DNA from: DUZB01 sp963747555
Lineage (GTDB): Bacteria > Desulfobacterota > DSM-4660 > Desulfatiglandales > Desulfatiglandaceae
DNA length: 64,000 bases
Assembly: GCA_963747555.1 (NCBI GenBank)
Contig: CAVVFZ010000015.1
Span: 60,769-124,768 of the forward strand
Direction: 5' to 3'
Shown: piece by piece, positions 17,203 through 25,692 of the stretch
Layout: every line of letters starts with the position of its first letter
How positions within the stretch are numbered: position 1 is the stretch's first letter
Translations under genes and position numbers: made by a program
The notes under the pieces: model-generated
What the model saw: only the letters and a program-made list of their open reading frames with translations
What the model was told of the DNA's origin: nothing
The model's database searches: none

Positions 17203-17526
17203 ATGGGAGATGTTTTGCAAGTAACGGATGCGAATTTTGAAAAGGAAATCGTGCAATCGGATATTCCCGCCATGGTTGATTTTTGGGCGGAATGGTGCGG
17301 TCCCTGTAAGACCGTAGGTCCCGTGGTGGAAGAGTTGGCCAAGGAGTATCAGAACAAGATAAAGATAGCGAAGATGAATGTGGATGAAAACAGAGAGACC
17401 CCTGCCAAATTCGGCATTCGGAACATTCCCACCCTTATCCTGTTTAAAGGTGGTAAAGTGGCGCAGACCATTGTCGGTGCGTATCCGAAAAGTCATCTGG
17501 ATGGAGAGTTGAAGAAACTCCTGTAG
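17203..17526 (+). CDS. trxA: Thioredoxin
   Basis: Classical 107-aa cytoplasmic thioredoxin with the active site WAEWCGPCKT (C32, C35), the cis-Pro in RNIPTLILF and the C-terminal Gly-rich turn. It reduces protein disulfides with electrons from thioredoxin reductase, which is encoded ~90 bp downstream. AAGGAG precedes the ATG. A terminator follows immediately, so trxA may be expressed at a higher level than trxB. Confidence 0.97.
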   Translation: MGDVLQVTDANFEKEIVQSDIPAMVDFWAEWCGPCKTVGPVVEELAKEYQNKIKIAKMNVDENRETPAKFGIRNIPTLILFKGGKVAQTIVGAYPKSHLDGELKKLL

Positions 17527-17539
17527 TATTTAGCGTGAT

Positions 17540-17578
17540 GCCCCCGCTTCTTGCCCTGTAAGCAGCGGGCTTTTTTTT
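17540..17578 (+). terminator. Rho-independent terminator after trxA
   Basis: A GC-rich hairpin (GCCCCCGCTTC pairing with GCAGCGGGC, 17540-17570) is followed by eight T (17571-17578). It lies 14 bp after the trxA stop and before trxB, so trxB transcription is partly read-through or comes from its own promoter. Confidence 0.85.
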
Positions 17579-17619
17579 GAAAGGGTGGCAAGGTCCATTT
17601 ATTGGATGTCAGGTTTAAC

Positions 17620-18534
17620 ATGAAAGAACTGATTATAATCGGGGCTGGGCCTGCGGGGCTGACCGCGGGTCTTTACGCCGCAAGGGCGCGGCTCGACGCC
17701 GTTTTGCTGGAAAGGCTTGCTCCTGGTGGACAGGTCATGACCACGGATCGCGTGGAAAACTACCCAGGTTTTCCTGAAGGGGTATCAGGTTTTGACCTGA
17801 TCGATCGAATGAAAAGGCAGGCTGAAAGTTTTGACCTCAAAATAGAATCGACCGAGGTTGCCAGCCTGGAACTGTCGCCGGAAAAGAAAGTGGTCATCAC
17901 CGACAAGGGTAGATACGAATGTAAATCCCTGATTCTCACCACAGGCGCGACTCCCCTGAAAATCCACATCGAGGGAGAGGCCCTGCTCACTGGAAAAGGG
18001 GTATCCTACTGCGCAACCTGCGATGGACCATTTTACAGGGATCAGGATGTTGCCGTCATTGGTGGTGGAGACACGGCCATAGAAGAAGCGCTTTTTCTGA
18101 CAAAATTTGCCAAAAGCGTGCATATCATACACAGACGCAAGGCCTTGCGTGCCACCAAACTTCTTCAGGAAAGGGCCATGGCACAGGAGAAAATCCGGTT
18201 TATCTGGGATACCATCCCTACCCGGATACTGGGAGAAACCGGGGTGCAGGGCGTTGAACTGAGAAATGTCCAAACCGGAGAAACCTCTCAATTGCCTGTG
18301 GAGGGTGTTTTTATCTTTATCGGATACAGCCCGGGCAATCAGCTGGTAAAAGGGATATTGGATCTGGATCCCTATGGCTACGTCATAACCAACAACGATA
18401 TGGAAACCTCCGTCCCCGGTGTCTTTGCGGCGGGCGATGTCCGGTCCAAACTGCTTCGACAGATCGTCACTGCCGTCGGTGAAGGTGCTACAGCCGCTTT
18501 CGCTGCGGAAAAATATTTAGAGGGGTTCAAATAG
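17620..18534 (+). CDS. trxB: Thioredoxin reductase
   Basis: An FAD/NADPH flavoprotein of 304 aa that reduces thioredoxin. It shows the FAD motif GAGPAGLTAGLYAAR, the redox-active CATC (C131, C134), the NADPH motif GGGDTAIEEAL followed by HRR, and the C-terminal FAD motif GVFAAGDVR. The start is set at the ATG at 17620 because it aligns with the family N-terminus; a TTG at 17602 in frame is possible. It is the natural partner of trxA just upstream. Confidence 0.95.
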   Translation: MKELIIIGAGPAGLTAGLYAARARLDAVLLERLAPGGQVMTTDRVENYPGFPEGVSGFDLIDRMKRQAESFDLKIESTEVASLELSPEKKVVITDKGRYECKSLILTTGATPLKIHIEGEALLTGKGVSYCATCDGPFYRDQDVAVIGGGDTAIEEALFLTKFAKSVHIIHRRKALRATKLLQERAMAQEKIRFIWDTIPTRILGETGVQGVELRNVQTGETSQLPVEGVFIFIGYSPGNQLVKGILDLDPYGYVITNNDMETSVPGVFAAGDVRSKLLRQIVTAVGEGATAAFAAEKYLEGFK

Positions 18535-18542
18535 CATCGTTG

Positions 18543-19340
18543 ATGAAATTCAGTATCTATAAGAGGTTCTGTTTGTTCCTTGCGGGAATCTGCCTTTTTA
18601 TGCTTCCGAGTGGATGTGGGGTCTGGACGCATTTCTTCGGGAGCGATACGGAACCAAGTCCCGCGGAACTGATGAGCGAGGGGAGAGACAAATTCAACGC
18701 AGGCGAGTTTGAAGGGGCTACGGAAATATTCCAAAAGGTAAAGGATCGTTATCCGTACAGCAAGGACGCCCTGGAGGCGGAGTTGAAAATGGCGGATGCA
18801 CTCTACCAGCGGGATCTCTATGATGAAGCCTACGAGGAATACGCCGAGTTTGAAAAGCTTCATCCTAAGAACCCACAAATCCCTTACGTCATTTTTCAGG
18901 AAGGGATGTGCTTTTATCAGCAATCAAGCACTATAGATAGAGATCAGTCCCACACTCTCCGTGCACGGGAGGAGTTCGAAAGGGTCATCAAGCGCTATAA
19001 AAACAGCCCTTACGCCAACATGGCAAGGAGAAAACTGCGGGAAAGCCTCGTCAATATGGCAGAGCATGAAATTTATGTGGGAAACTTTTACTACCGCACA
19101 GGAAAGTATGATGCGGCCATGGCCCGGTACATGTATGTCATCGATCACTTCCCTGACCTGGGGCAGTATTATGAAGCCATAGAAAACATCAAGAAGTGCA
19201 AGGAAGAGATTGCACAGGAGAAAGCGATCGAAGAAAAGGAACGGATAGAGGGCAGAAGCTGGTGGAGCAGCTTCAAGCACTTTGTCTTTGATAATGAATC
19301 CAACTATACTGCTGATTCCAATTCCAATCGTGATGAATGA
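18543..19340 (+). CDS. bamD: Outer membrane assembly lipoprotein BamD
   Basis: A 265-aa lipoprotein with a signal peptide and lipobox LPSGC (lipidated C25), followed by TPR-like repeats: EGRDKFNAGEFEGATEIF, DALYQRDLYDEAYEEY, then YYRTGKYDAAMARY. BamD is part of the BAM machine that inserts beta-barrels in the outer membrane. The ATG at 18543 is preferred over the adjacent TTG at 18540. It starts 8 bp after trxB. A 16-bp-stem hairpin covers its stop codon. The C-terminal Asn/Ser-rich tail is species-specific. Confidence 0.92.
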   Translation: MKFSIYKRFCLFLAGICLFMLPSGCGVWTHFFGSDTEPSPAELMSEGRDKFNAGEFEGATEIFQKVKDRYPYSKDALEAELKMADALYQRDLYDEAYEEYAEFEKLHPKNPQIPYVIFQEGMCFYQQSSTIDRDQSHTLRAREEFERVIKRYKNSPYANMARRKLRESLVNMAEHEIYVGNFYYRTGKYDAAMARYMYVIDHFPDLGQYYEAIENIKKCKEEIAQEKAIEEKERIEGRSWWSSFKHFVFDNESNYTADSNSNRDE

Positions 19341-19375
19341 TGATGGTTGAAGGGCCAGCCAACCATCGTCATTCA
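19334..19375. terminator. Hairpin between convergent bamD and alaS
   Basis: TGAATGATGATGGTTG (19334-19349) pairs with CAACCATCGTCATTCA (19360-19375) except for one G-U, around a 10-nt loop. It contains the bamD stop codon and lies 18 bp from the alaS stop. No T-tract follows on either strand, so it may protect 3' ends or pause polymerase, not terminate alone. Confidence 0.55.
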
Positions 19376-19392
19376 TCGACCGGATTCCCCTT

Positions 19393-22035
19393 TCATCCTT
19401 CCCGTATTATTTCATCCAGCCTTTCCAGGGCTTTCTCCAGATGTTCGGGTTGGTTCCCGCCTCCCTGCGCCATATGCGGTTTCCCCCCGCCTTTTCCTCC
19501 AACGATGGCCGATAATTGCTTTACGATATTCCCGGCATGGAATCGGCCCTGAAGATCTTCCGTAACAATACAGGTCAGAATCGCTCGTCCATCAGCCTCA
19601 GCGCCCAGAAGAATGATGCCTGATTTCAGCCTGTCTTTTATGCGATCCCCCCATTCCCTGAGTTCGGCCGGCGATGTCACTTTGAGTTTTTGTGAAATAA
19701 CCCGAATCCCCTCCACCTCACGCATATTTGCCAGAAAGTCTTCTGATTTTCCGGATAGCACCTTTGCCTTGAGCGTTGCAATCTCTCTGTCTTTGTCCTT
19801 GAGGTCTTTGAGGACCTTTTGTATCCTTTCCTCCACCTGCTCCGGAGAGCTTTTCAAAAGCATGGCTGCGTTTTTGAGGATCGTTTCCTTTTCCTGATCG
19901 TGCAGGAGAGCCCCTTCCCCTGTGACAGCTTCAATTCTGCGCATGTTGGCTGCGACCGCACTCTCGGAACATATCCGGAAAAGACCGATATCCCCCGTTC
20001 TTCTGGCATGGGTTCCCCCGCACAACTCCTTGCTTACCCCCTCTCCCATTTGAACGACCCGTACCGTATCTCCATATTTCTCTTCAAATATGGCCATGGC
20101 GCCGCTCTTCATGGCCTCCTCCTTGGACATAACCGTTGTGTTGATTTTCAGGTTCCCGCGAATATGCCTGTTTACGATCCTCTCAATTTCGAGAAGGTTT
20201 TCAGGCGATACCTGTGTGAAATGGCTGAAATCAAAACGAAACCGTTCCGGCGTAACGAGGGACCCCGCCTGTTTTACGTGGTCTCCAAGGACTTCTCTGA
20301 GGGCTGCATGGAGGAGGTGGGTTGCCGAATGGTTGCCGGCAGTCGCTGCTCTTGACTCGGAGGCAACGCGTGTCTCGACATTATCGCCCGTAGAGATATG
20401 CCCCTCCTTTAAAAATCCCTGGTGAACGATAAGATCCCGGCCATATCGGATCGTATTATTCACCACAAAAGTCGCGCCGCTGTTCTCCAGTCGACCCACA
20501 TCCCCCGCCTGCCCACCGGCCGTAGCATAAAAGGTTGTCTGGTCCAGTACGATCTGCGCTTTTTCGCCGGTTTCCAGAGAAGCGACTTCTTTATCGTCGG
20601 CAATCAGACCGATCACTTTCGCCTCCCCGCAAAGTCCCTCATATCCAAGAAAGCGTGTGGTCAGTCCCTTCGCAAGAAGCGCGCGAAAGACCGCCGGAAT
20701 TTCCTCTTCGCCGCTTCCTTTCCAGGATTCCTGGGAGAGAAGCCTCTGCTTGGCCATGGCAGCCTCATATCCGGGTATGTCAATGGACATATTTTCATCG
20801 CGTACCACGTCTTCCACAATATCTACGGATAACCCGTACGTGTCGTACAGCCTGAAGGCCAGATCGCCGGGAAGGATTTCTTGGCCTTTCGCCTTGAGGT
20901 TTCGGATTTCATCATCAAGGACCTTCATGCTGTAATTCAAGGTGTCGGCAAAACGTCTTTCTTCGTTTTCCACAACGCCATCCACCAGGCTCCGCGATCG
21001 GACAAGCTCCGGATAATCCGGCCCCATGACCTCGATTACGCGATTGCACACCCCTTTCAGAAAAAGGTCCTTCAACCCCAAAGACTGTCCGAATCGAATG
21101 GCCCTGCGAATAATTCTTCTCAGTACGTAACCCCTTCCATCATTAGAGGGCATCACTCCGTCGCTGATCAGAAAAGTGACCGCGCGGGCATGATCGGAAA
21201 TGACGCGAAATGCCACGTCCTGTTTGGTTTGATCCCCGTAACGCCTTCCCGACATTTCCTCGATGAATCCGATGATTCCCTTGAAAAGATCGGTATCGTA
21301 ATTGGAGGTTACCCCCTGTATGACGGCGGTGATTCTCTCCAGCCCCATGCCCGTGTCTATGTTGGGTTTGGGTAGGGGGGTTAATGTCCCGTCGGCGCTC
21401 CTGTCAAACTGTGTGAAAACCAGGTTCCATATTTCCAGGAAACGGTCACAGTCGCAACCAGGGGCACACCCTGCCTCTCCGCATCCCATTCCCTCTCCCT
21501 GGTCAATATGGATTTCCGAGCAGGGACCGCAGGGACCGGTGTCGCCCATGGCCCAGAAGTTGTCTTTCTCTCCCAGACGGACGATCCTTTCGGCGGGAAT
21601 CCCGATCTTCTCCCTCCAGATGTCGTAGGCCTCATCATCGTCTTTATAGACGGATATATGCAGTTTTTCCGCAGGCAGCTTGTAGATCTCGGTCAGAAGC
21701 TCCCAGCTCCACAAGATCGCTTCCTCCTTGAAGTAATCTCCGAACGAAAAATTTCCCAGCATCTCAAAGAAGGTATGATGACGGGGCGTGTACCCCACAT
21801 TTTCAAGATCGTTGTGCTTTCCCCCCGCTCGAACACATTTCTGGGAAGTTGCCGCTCTGGTATATCCGAGATTGTCCTCCCCGAGGAAAGCGCCTTTGAA
21901 CTGCACCATCCCGGCATTGGTGAAAAGAAGCGTTGGATCATCTCTCGGAATAAGAGAGGAACTTTCCACGATTCTGTGGCCCTGCTTTTTGAAATATTCC
22001 AGGAATGCCTTCCTGATTTCTCTGAAATTCATCAT
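19393..22035 (-). CDS. alaS: Alanine--tRNA ligase
   Basis: Charges tRNA-Ala. The 880-aa length is standard. The N-terminal catalytic core shows motif 1-like sequence (SSSLIPRDDPTLLFTNAGM), KHNDLENVGYTPRHHTFFEM, and GMGLERI. The editing domain carries the zinc motif HSATH and, further on, CGGTH. A C-Ala domain is present (GGGKGGG-type Gly-rich stretch with HMAQGGG). Start ATG at 22035 or the adjacent ATG at 22032. It lies 127 bp downstream of recA on the same strand; the recA-alaS neighbourhood is common in bacteria, usually with recX between, which is absent here. Confidence 0.97.
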   Translation of the reverse strand: MMNFREIRKAFLEYFKKQGHRIVESSSLIPRDDPTLLFTNAGMVQFKGAFLGEDNLGYTRAATSQKCVRAGGKHNDLENVGYTPRHHTFFEMLGNFSFGDYFKEEAILWSWELLTEIYKLPAEKLHISVYKDDDEAYDIWREKIGIPAERIVRLGEKDNFWAMGDTGPCGPCSEIHIDQGEGMGCGEAGCAPGCDCDRFLEIWNLVFTQFDRSADGTLTPLPKPNIDTGMGLERITAVIQGVTSNYDTDLFKGIIGFIEEMSGRRYGDQTKQDVAFRVISDHARAVTFLISDGVMPSNDGRGYVLRRIIRRAIRFGQSLGLKDLFLKGVCNRVIEVMGPDYPELVRSRSLVDGVVENEERRFADTLNYSMKVLDDEIRNLKAKGQEILPGDLAFRLYDTYGLSVDIVEDVVRDENMSIDIPGYEAAMAKQRLLSQESWKGSGEEEIPAVFRALLAKGLTTRFLGYEGLCGEAKVIGLIADDKEVASLETGEKAQIVLDQTTFYATAGGQAGDVGRLENSGATFVVNNTIRYGRDLIVHQGFLKEGHISTGDNVETRVASESRAATAGNHSATHLLHAALREVLGDHVKQAGSLVTPERFRFDFSHFTQVSPENLLEIERIVNRHIRGNLKINTTVMSKEEAMKSGAMAIFEEKYGDTVRVVQMGEGVSKELCGGTHARRTGDIGLFRICSESAVAANMRRIEAVTGEGALLHDQEKETILKNAAMLLKSSPEQVEERIQKVLKDLKDKDREIATLKAKVLSGKSEDFLANMREVEGIRVISQKLKVTSPAELREWGDRIKDRLKSGIILLGAEADGRAILTCIVTEDLQGRFHAGNIVKQLSAIVGGKGGGKPHMAQGGGNQPEHLEKALERLDEIIREG

Positions 22036-22162
22036 TTCCGTCTGTTTTCGCTGACGTGCAGCAATATCCTTATTTCTGCGGCAGCGAAAAAGAAATAGAG
22101 CGATGTCGCTTTTTTCTCTGCCATGGTTTTTGTTTATTTCCTCTGTGGGAAAACCGGATCCT

Positions 22163-23200
22163 TTACGAATCGATCACGATCTCCTCTTCCTGTGCCGTCG
22201 CAGCCCGGATGGCATTTAATCCTGTTTTCTCCATGATCGCTTTTGCGATGTTATCCCTTATATCCACGTTTTCAGAAAGAAAACGTTTCACATTCTGCCT
22301 GCCCTGGCCTATTCGATCCTCTCCGAAGGAATACCAGGCGCCACTTTTTTCAACAATGTTGAGGGCGACGCCCAGGTCGAGGATATCTCCTTCCTTTGAA
22401 ATTCCCTCCCCATAAATGATATCAAATTCAGCATCTTTGAAAGGCGGCGCCACCTTGTTTTTGACGACTTTCACGCGCGTCCGATTCCCTACCACCTGGT
22501 CCCCTTCCTTAATCGCTCCGATTCTTCGGATATCAAGGCGCTGACTGGAATAGAATTTCAGGGCGTTCCCGCCTGTGGTGGTCTCGGGATTGCCGAACAT
22601 GACCCCGATTTTCATTCTGATCTGATTGATGAAGATGACGCTCGTTCTCGACTTGCTTATGGTCGCGGTTAATTTACGCAATGCCTGGGACATGAGCCTG
22701 GCCTGAAGTCCCACATGGTGATCCCCCATCTCCCCTTCAATTTCCGCCTTTGGAACAAGGGCAGCCACGGAATCGATGATGAGTACATCTATGGCGCCGC
22801 TCCTTACCAGAATTTCCGCAATGTCAAGGGCCTGCTCCCCAGTATCCGGCTGCGAAACCAGCAGGTTGTCCACATCCACGCCCAGGTTCCGAGCGTAAGT
22901 TATATCAAGGGCGTGTTCCGCGTCAATGAAGGCTACCATACCTCCTTTTGCCTGGGCTTCGGCCGCAATATGCAGCGTCAAGGTTGTCTTTCCTGAGGAT
23001 TCGGGCCCGAAAATTTCGATCACCCTGCCCCTCGGAACGCCTCCCACTCCTAAAGCCAGATCGAGAGACAACGACCCCGTGGAAATGGCGGGGATCCTGA
23101 TGATGTTTTCTTCTCCCATCTTCATGATGGAGCCCTTACCAAACTGACGCTCTATCTGCGAAATAGCCTGATCGACCGCTTTATCTTTGTCTTTCTCCAT
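22163..23200 (-). CDS. recA: Recombinase RecA
   Basis: A 345-aa DNA recombinase and LexA/UmuD co-protease. Walker A is GPESSGKT (65-72), the Walker B region is VLIIDSVAAL, loop L2 lies near NPETTGGNALKFYSS and the QIRMKIGVMFGNPE segment is typical. The acidic C-terminal end (AQEEEIVIDS) is present. The ATG at 23200 has AGGGGGAG upstream. No recX gene follows; alaS comes next. Confidence 0.98.
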   Translation of the reverse strand: MEKDKDKAVDQAISQIERQFGKGSIMKMGEENIIRIPAISTGSLSLDLALGVGGVPRGRVIEIFGPESSGKTTLTLHIAAEAQAKGGMVAFIDAEHALDITYARNLGVDVDNLLVSQPDTGEQALDIAEILVRSGAIDVLIIDSVAALVPKAEIEGEMGDHHVGLQARLMSQALRKLTATISKSRTSVIFINQIRMKIGVMFGNPETTTGGNALKFYSSQRLDIRRIGAIKEGDQVVGNRTRVKVVKNKVAPPFKDAEFDIIYGEGISKEGDILDLGVALNIVEKSGAWYSFGEDRIGQGRQNVKRFLSENVDIRDNIAKAIMEKTGLNAIRAATAQEEEIVIDS

Positions 23201-23311
23201 GGTACTCCCCCTGCTGTTTAAAAAAAAACAGCTAAAAACAGATTAACGATCATTTTCACTGCCCGTGCGAGATTTCCAAACCAAGTGGTTATTGTCTTCT
23301 TTACTTGAAAA

Positions 23312-23884
23312 TCATCCTCCTAACGACCACCGGTTGATTTTCGTATAGACCGCTCCATCCCTTCTCAAATCGCTCCTGAACAGTGTGAGTTCCTTTATTA
23401 CTGCGGCCGGACTCGTCAGGTCTCTGTATTGCTCGATCAATCCTTTGAGGTGCTTTATGGATCCCGCTTCTTTTTTGAATCGTCCGAGGGTCAAATGGGG
23501 CCTGAACGGCCGCGTTTCTTCTTCCACCCCGAAAGGGACCAGGCCCTTCTGAAGCTCGTCCCTCAGACCAGACATTCCTTTTACGTCTCCATTCATGCCG
23601 ATCCAGAGAACCCTTGGACTCCGGATATTCCCGAAAAAACCAAGACTGTGTAATGAGATATCAAAAGGATGGCTTCTGCTACAGGCCAGGCACGCAACCT
23701 CTTCCACCCGGGGAACAAGCCTTTCTTCCACATTGCCCAGGAAAACAACGGTCAGGTGAATGTTTTCCGTCCTGACCCATCGAACATTCAGAGGGAGTTT
23801 TCCTGCCTCTCTGGAGACCTCATCAATAATTTCCCGGATTTCTTGGGAAAGCTCAAATGCCAGGAATAACCGGATATCCATCAA
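23312..23884 (-). CDS. thpR: RNA 2',3'-cyclic phosphodiesterase
   Basis: A 190-aa member of the 2H phosphoesterase family (ThpR/LigT). The two catalytic H-x-T motifs are H43-T45 (NIHLTVVFLG) and H130-T132 (RPHLTLGRF). The family opens RNA 2',3'-cyclic phosphates and was first seen as an RNA ligase activity. It overlaps the end of cinA by 32 bp, a linkage (cinA-thpR, near recA) that is common in bacteria. Confidence 0.95.
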   Translation of the reverse strand: MMDIRLFLAFELSQEIREIIDEVSREAGKLPLNVRWVRTENIHLTVVFLGNVEERLVPRVEEVACLACSRSHPFDISLHSLGFFGNIRSPRVLWIGMNGDVKGMSGLRDELQKGLVPFGVEEETRPFRPHLTLGRFKKEAGSIKHLKGLIEQYRDLTSPAAVIKELTLFRSDLRRDGAVYTKINRWSLGG

Positions 23885-25109
23885 GGTACCTTCTCACCCA
23901 ATCCATTGCCATCATTGCGGCGTTCAGCTTCACCTGCCTGCGGCGCCCCCTGAACCTGTACTGCCGTGTGAAAAGCTCTTTTTGGGAGCTGAGTCCGATA
24001 TGAACCGTACCGACAGGCTTTTCATCGCTGCCCCCGTCCGGCCCGGCAATGCCGGTGATCGCCACTCCCAGATCCGTCCCCATGCGGTTTCTGATGCCCT
24101 CTGCCATCTCCCTCGCCGTTTCAGCGCTGACTGCGCCATATCGGGCCAGGGTTTCTTTTTGTACCGCAAGCAACTCTTCTTTGGAACGGTTGCTGTAGCA
24201 GACGATTCCCCCCTGAAAATAATGCGAACTCCCAGCAACGTCGGTCAATCTATCGGAGATCAGCCCTCCGGTGCATGATTCGGCCAGCCCTATGGTGATC
24301 CCTTTATTGCTGAGTTTGTCGGCGACAACCTCTTCCATTTCCCGGTTTCCCGCGGCAAAGATATAGGCTCCCAGAATTCCCATGATCTCTGATTCGATCC
24401 GATCGAGGTTTTCCGAAACAGCGGAAGCGTTTTCTCCATGCAACGTGATGGTGATGTGGTTTTCCGGGAAATGGGGATAGAACCCCAGAACAGCCTTCCC
24501 GGTACGGCCCTTCAGGCCTTTCAGCTTTTCTGCGATAATCGGTTCGTTCAGCCCATAAATTTTAAGGACACGATGCTTCATCACGGGGATGGAATCGCAC
24601 AGACTCAGGATGTCGGGAAGCACAAAGGTGTCCATCAGGTAGCGCATCTGGTCGGGTACTCCAGGCAGAAAATAGAGATGAACGTCCTTTTCCACGAGGG
24701 AATAGCCGCAGACGGCGGCATCGGGATGAATCAGAGTAGCGCCATGCGGAAGATTCGCCATCTTTTCGATGGATGGGGTCATCTCCATCCCGCGCTTCTT
24801 AACGAAGCAGCGAATCTTTTCCAGCATTTCAGCATTCACGGAAAGGGGCTTATCAAATGCCCCGGCAACAATTTCACTGGTGATGTCGTCACTCGTGGAA
24901 CCCAGCCCACCCGTTACAATCACAAATCGGGAGGAAAGACAGGCCCTCTTCAGCGCTTCAGAAACCATTTCGGCATTGTCGCCTACGGAGGTGACTCGTT
25001 TTACCGCTAATCCGGAAGAAGCAATTTTTCCAGCTGCATACCAGGCGTTGAGATCCACGGTCCTGCCGGCCGTCAGTTCGTCCCCTATGGTAATGATTTC
25101 GCCGTACAT
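23853..25109 (-). CDS. cinA: CinA family protein, NMN amidohydrolase
   Basis: A 418-aa two-domain protein. The N-terminal MoCF-biosynthesis-like domain (EIITIGDELTAGRTVDLNA, TGGLGSTSDDIT) is fused to a C-terminal CinA/PncC domain (IGLAESCTGGLISDRLT, AVITGIAGPDGG-like AITGIAGPDGG). The C-terminal domain deamidates nicotinamide mononucleotide for NAD recycling; the N-terminal one is linked to ADP-ribose pyrophosphatase activity. The start is set at ATG 25109, matching the family N-terminus MYGEIITIGDE; a GTG at 25124 is possible. It precedes thpR with overlap. Confidence 0.93.
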   Translation of the reverse strand: MYGEIITIGDELTAGRTVDLNAWYAAGKIASSGLAVKRVTSVGDNAEMVSEALKRACLSSRFVIVTGGLGSTSDDITSEIVAGAFDKPLSVNAEMLEKIRCFVKKRGMEMTPSIEKMANLPHGATLIHPDAAVCGYSLVEKDVHLYFLPGVPDQMRYLMDTFVLPDILSLCDSIPVMKHRVLKIYGLNEPIIAEKLKGLKGRTGKAVLGFYPHFPENHITITLHGENASAVSENLDRIESEIMGILGAYIFAAGNREMEEVVADKLSNKGITIGLAESCTGGLISDRLTDVAGSSHYFQGGIVCYSNRSKEELLAVQKETLARYGAVSAETAREMAEGIRNRMGTDLGVAITGIAGPDGGSDEKPVGTVHIGLSSQKELFTRQYRFRGRRRQVKLNAAMMAMDWVRRYLDGYPVIPGI

Positions 25110-25173
25110 CCCAATATTTCCCACTCAAAAAAAAGCAATTAGTGTTTAGCCTTTAGGTGTTAGCTGCAGGATT

Positions 25174-25692
25174 TCAAGCCTGCCGACCGGATAAAAAAAG
25201 GATGAGCCTGAGAGCCAGATGGGCATAGACCCCTGCTGCAAGGTCATCTAAAACGATCCCGAATCCTCCTCTGAGCTTTTCCGCCCGATTGGCGGGCCAG
25301 GGTTTTACGATGTCAAAAAGACGGAAAAGAAAAAAACCCAGACAGAGAGACAACCAGGACAAGGGGACAAGGAGCATGGTGACGCTGAGTCCCGCCACCT
25401 CGTCTATGACAACGGCAGAGGGGTCCTTTTTCCCCAGCAGGCTTTCCGCCTCCTGGGAAACCCAGATGGCCAGACCCGAAATGCCCATCACACAAAGGAA
25501 AGCCGTCCACTTCCCAAAAAATCCAAATCCAATCACCAGCGGTACGGCGGCAAGGGTGCCGAATGTCCCCGGCGCAAAAGGAGCAAGGCCCGACCCGAAC
25601 CACGTCGAAAGGATAAGAATCGCCTTGCCTTTGATTCCGGTCCTTCGAAAGCGGTCAGCCACGGTGACGTTATCAGATCGACTCTTTGACAT
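25174..25692 (-). CDS. pgpA: Phosphatidylglycerophosphatase A
   Basis: A 172-aa membrane enzyme that dephosphorylates phosphatidylglycerol phosphate. Signatures are LAPFAPGTFGTL, AVVIDEVAGL with the acidic motif, and FRLFDIVKPWP; GGFGIVLDDLAAGVYAH lies near the C-terminus. Four to five membrane segments are visible. The start ATG at 25692 shares its A with the larC stop (TGATG), indicating translational coupling; an upstream in-frame start would overlap larC by ~90 bp and adds non-family sequence. Confidence 0.92.
   Translation of the reverse strand: MSKSRSDNVTVADRFRRTGIKGKAILILSTWFGSGLAPFAPGTFGTLAAVPLVIGFGFFGKWTAFLCVMGISGLAIWVSQEAESLLGKKDPSAVVIDEVAGLSVTMLLVPLSWLSLCLGFFLFRLFDIVKPWPANRAEKLRGGFGIVLDDLAAGVYAHLALRLILFLSGRQA

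Noticed and set aside
23214..23231. LexA-like box (CTGT...ACAG) just upstream of recA
   Set aside because: CTG to CAG spacing is 12 nt, two longer than the enterobacterial box, it lies in a poly-A run, and deltaproteobacterial LexA sites often differ. Not enough to call.
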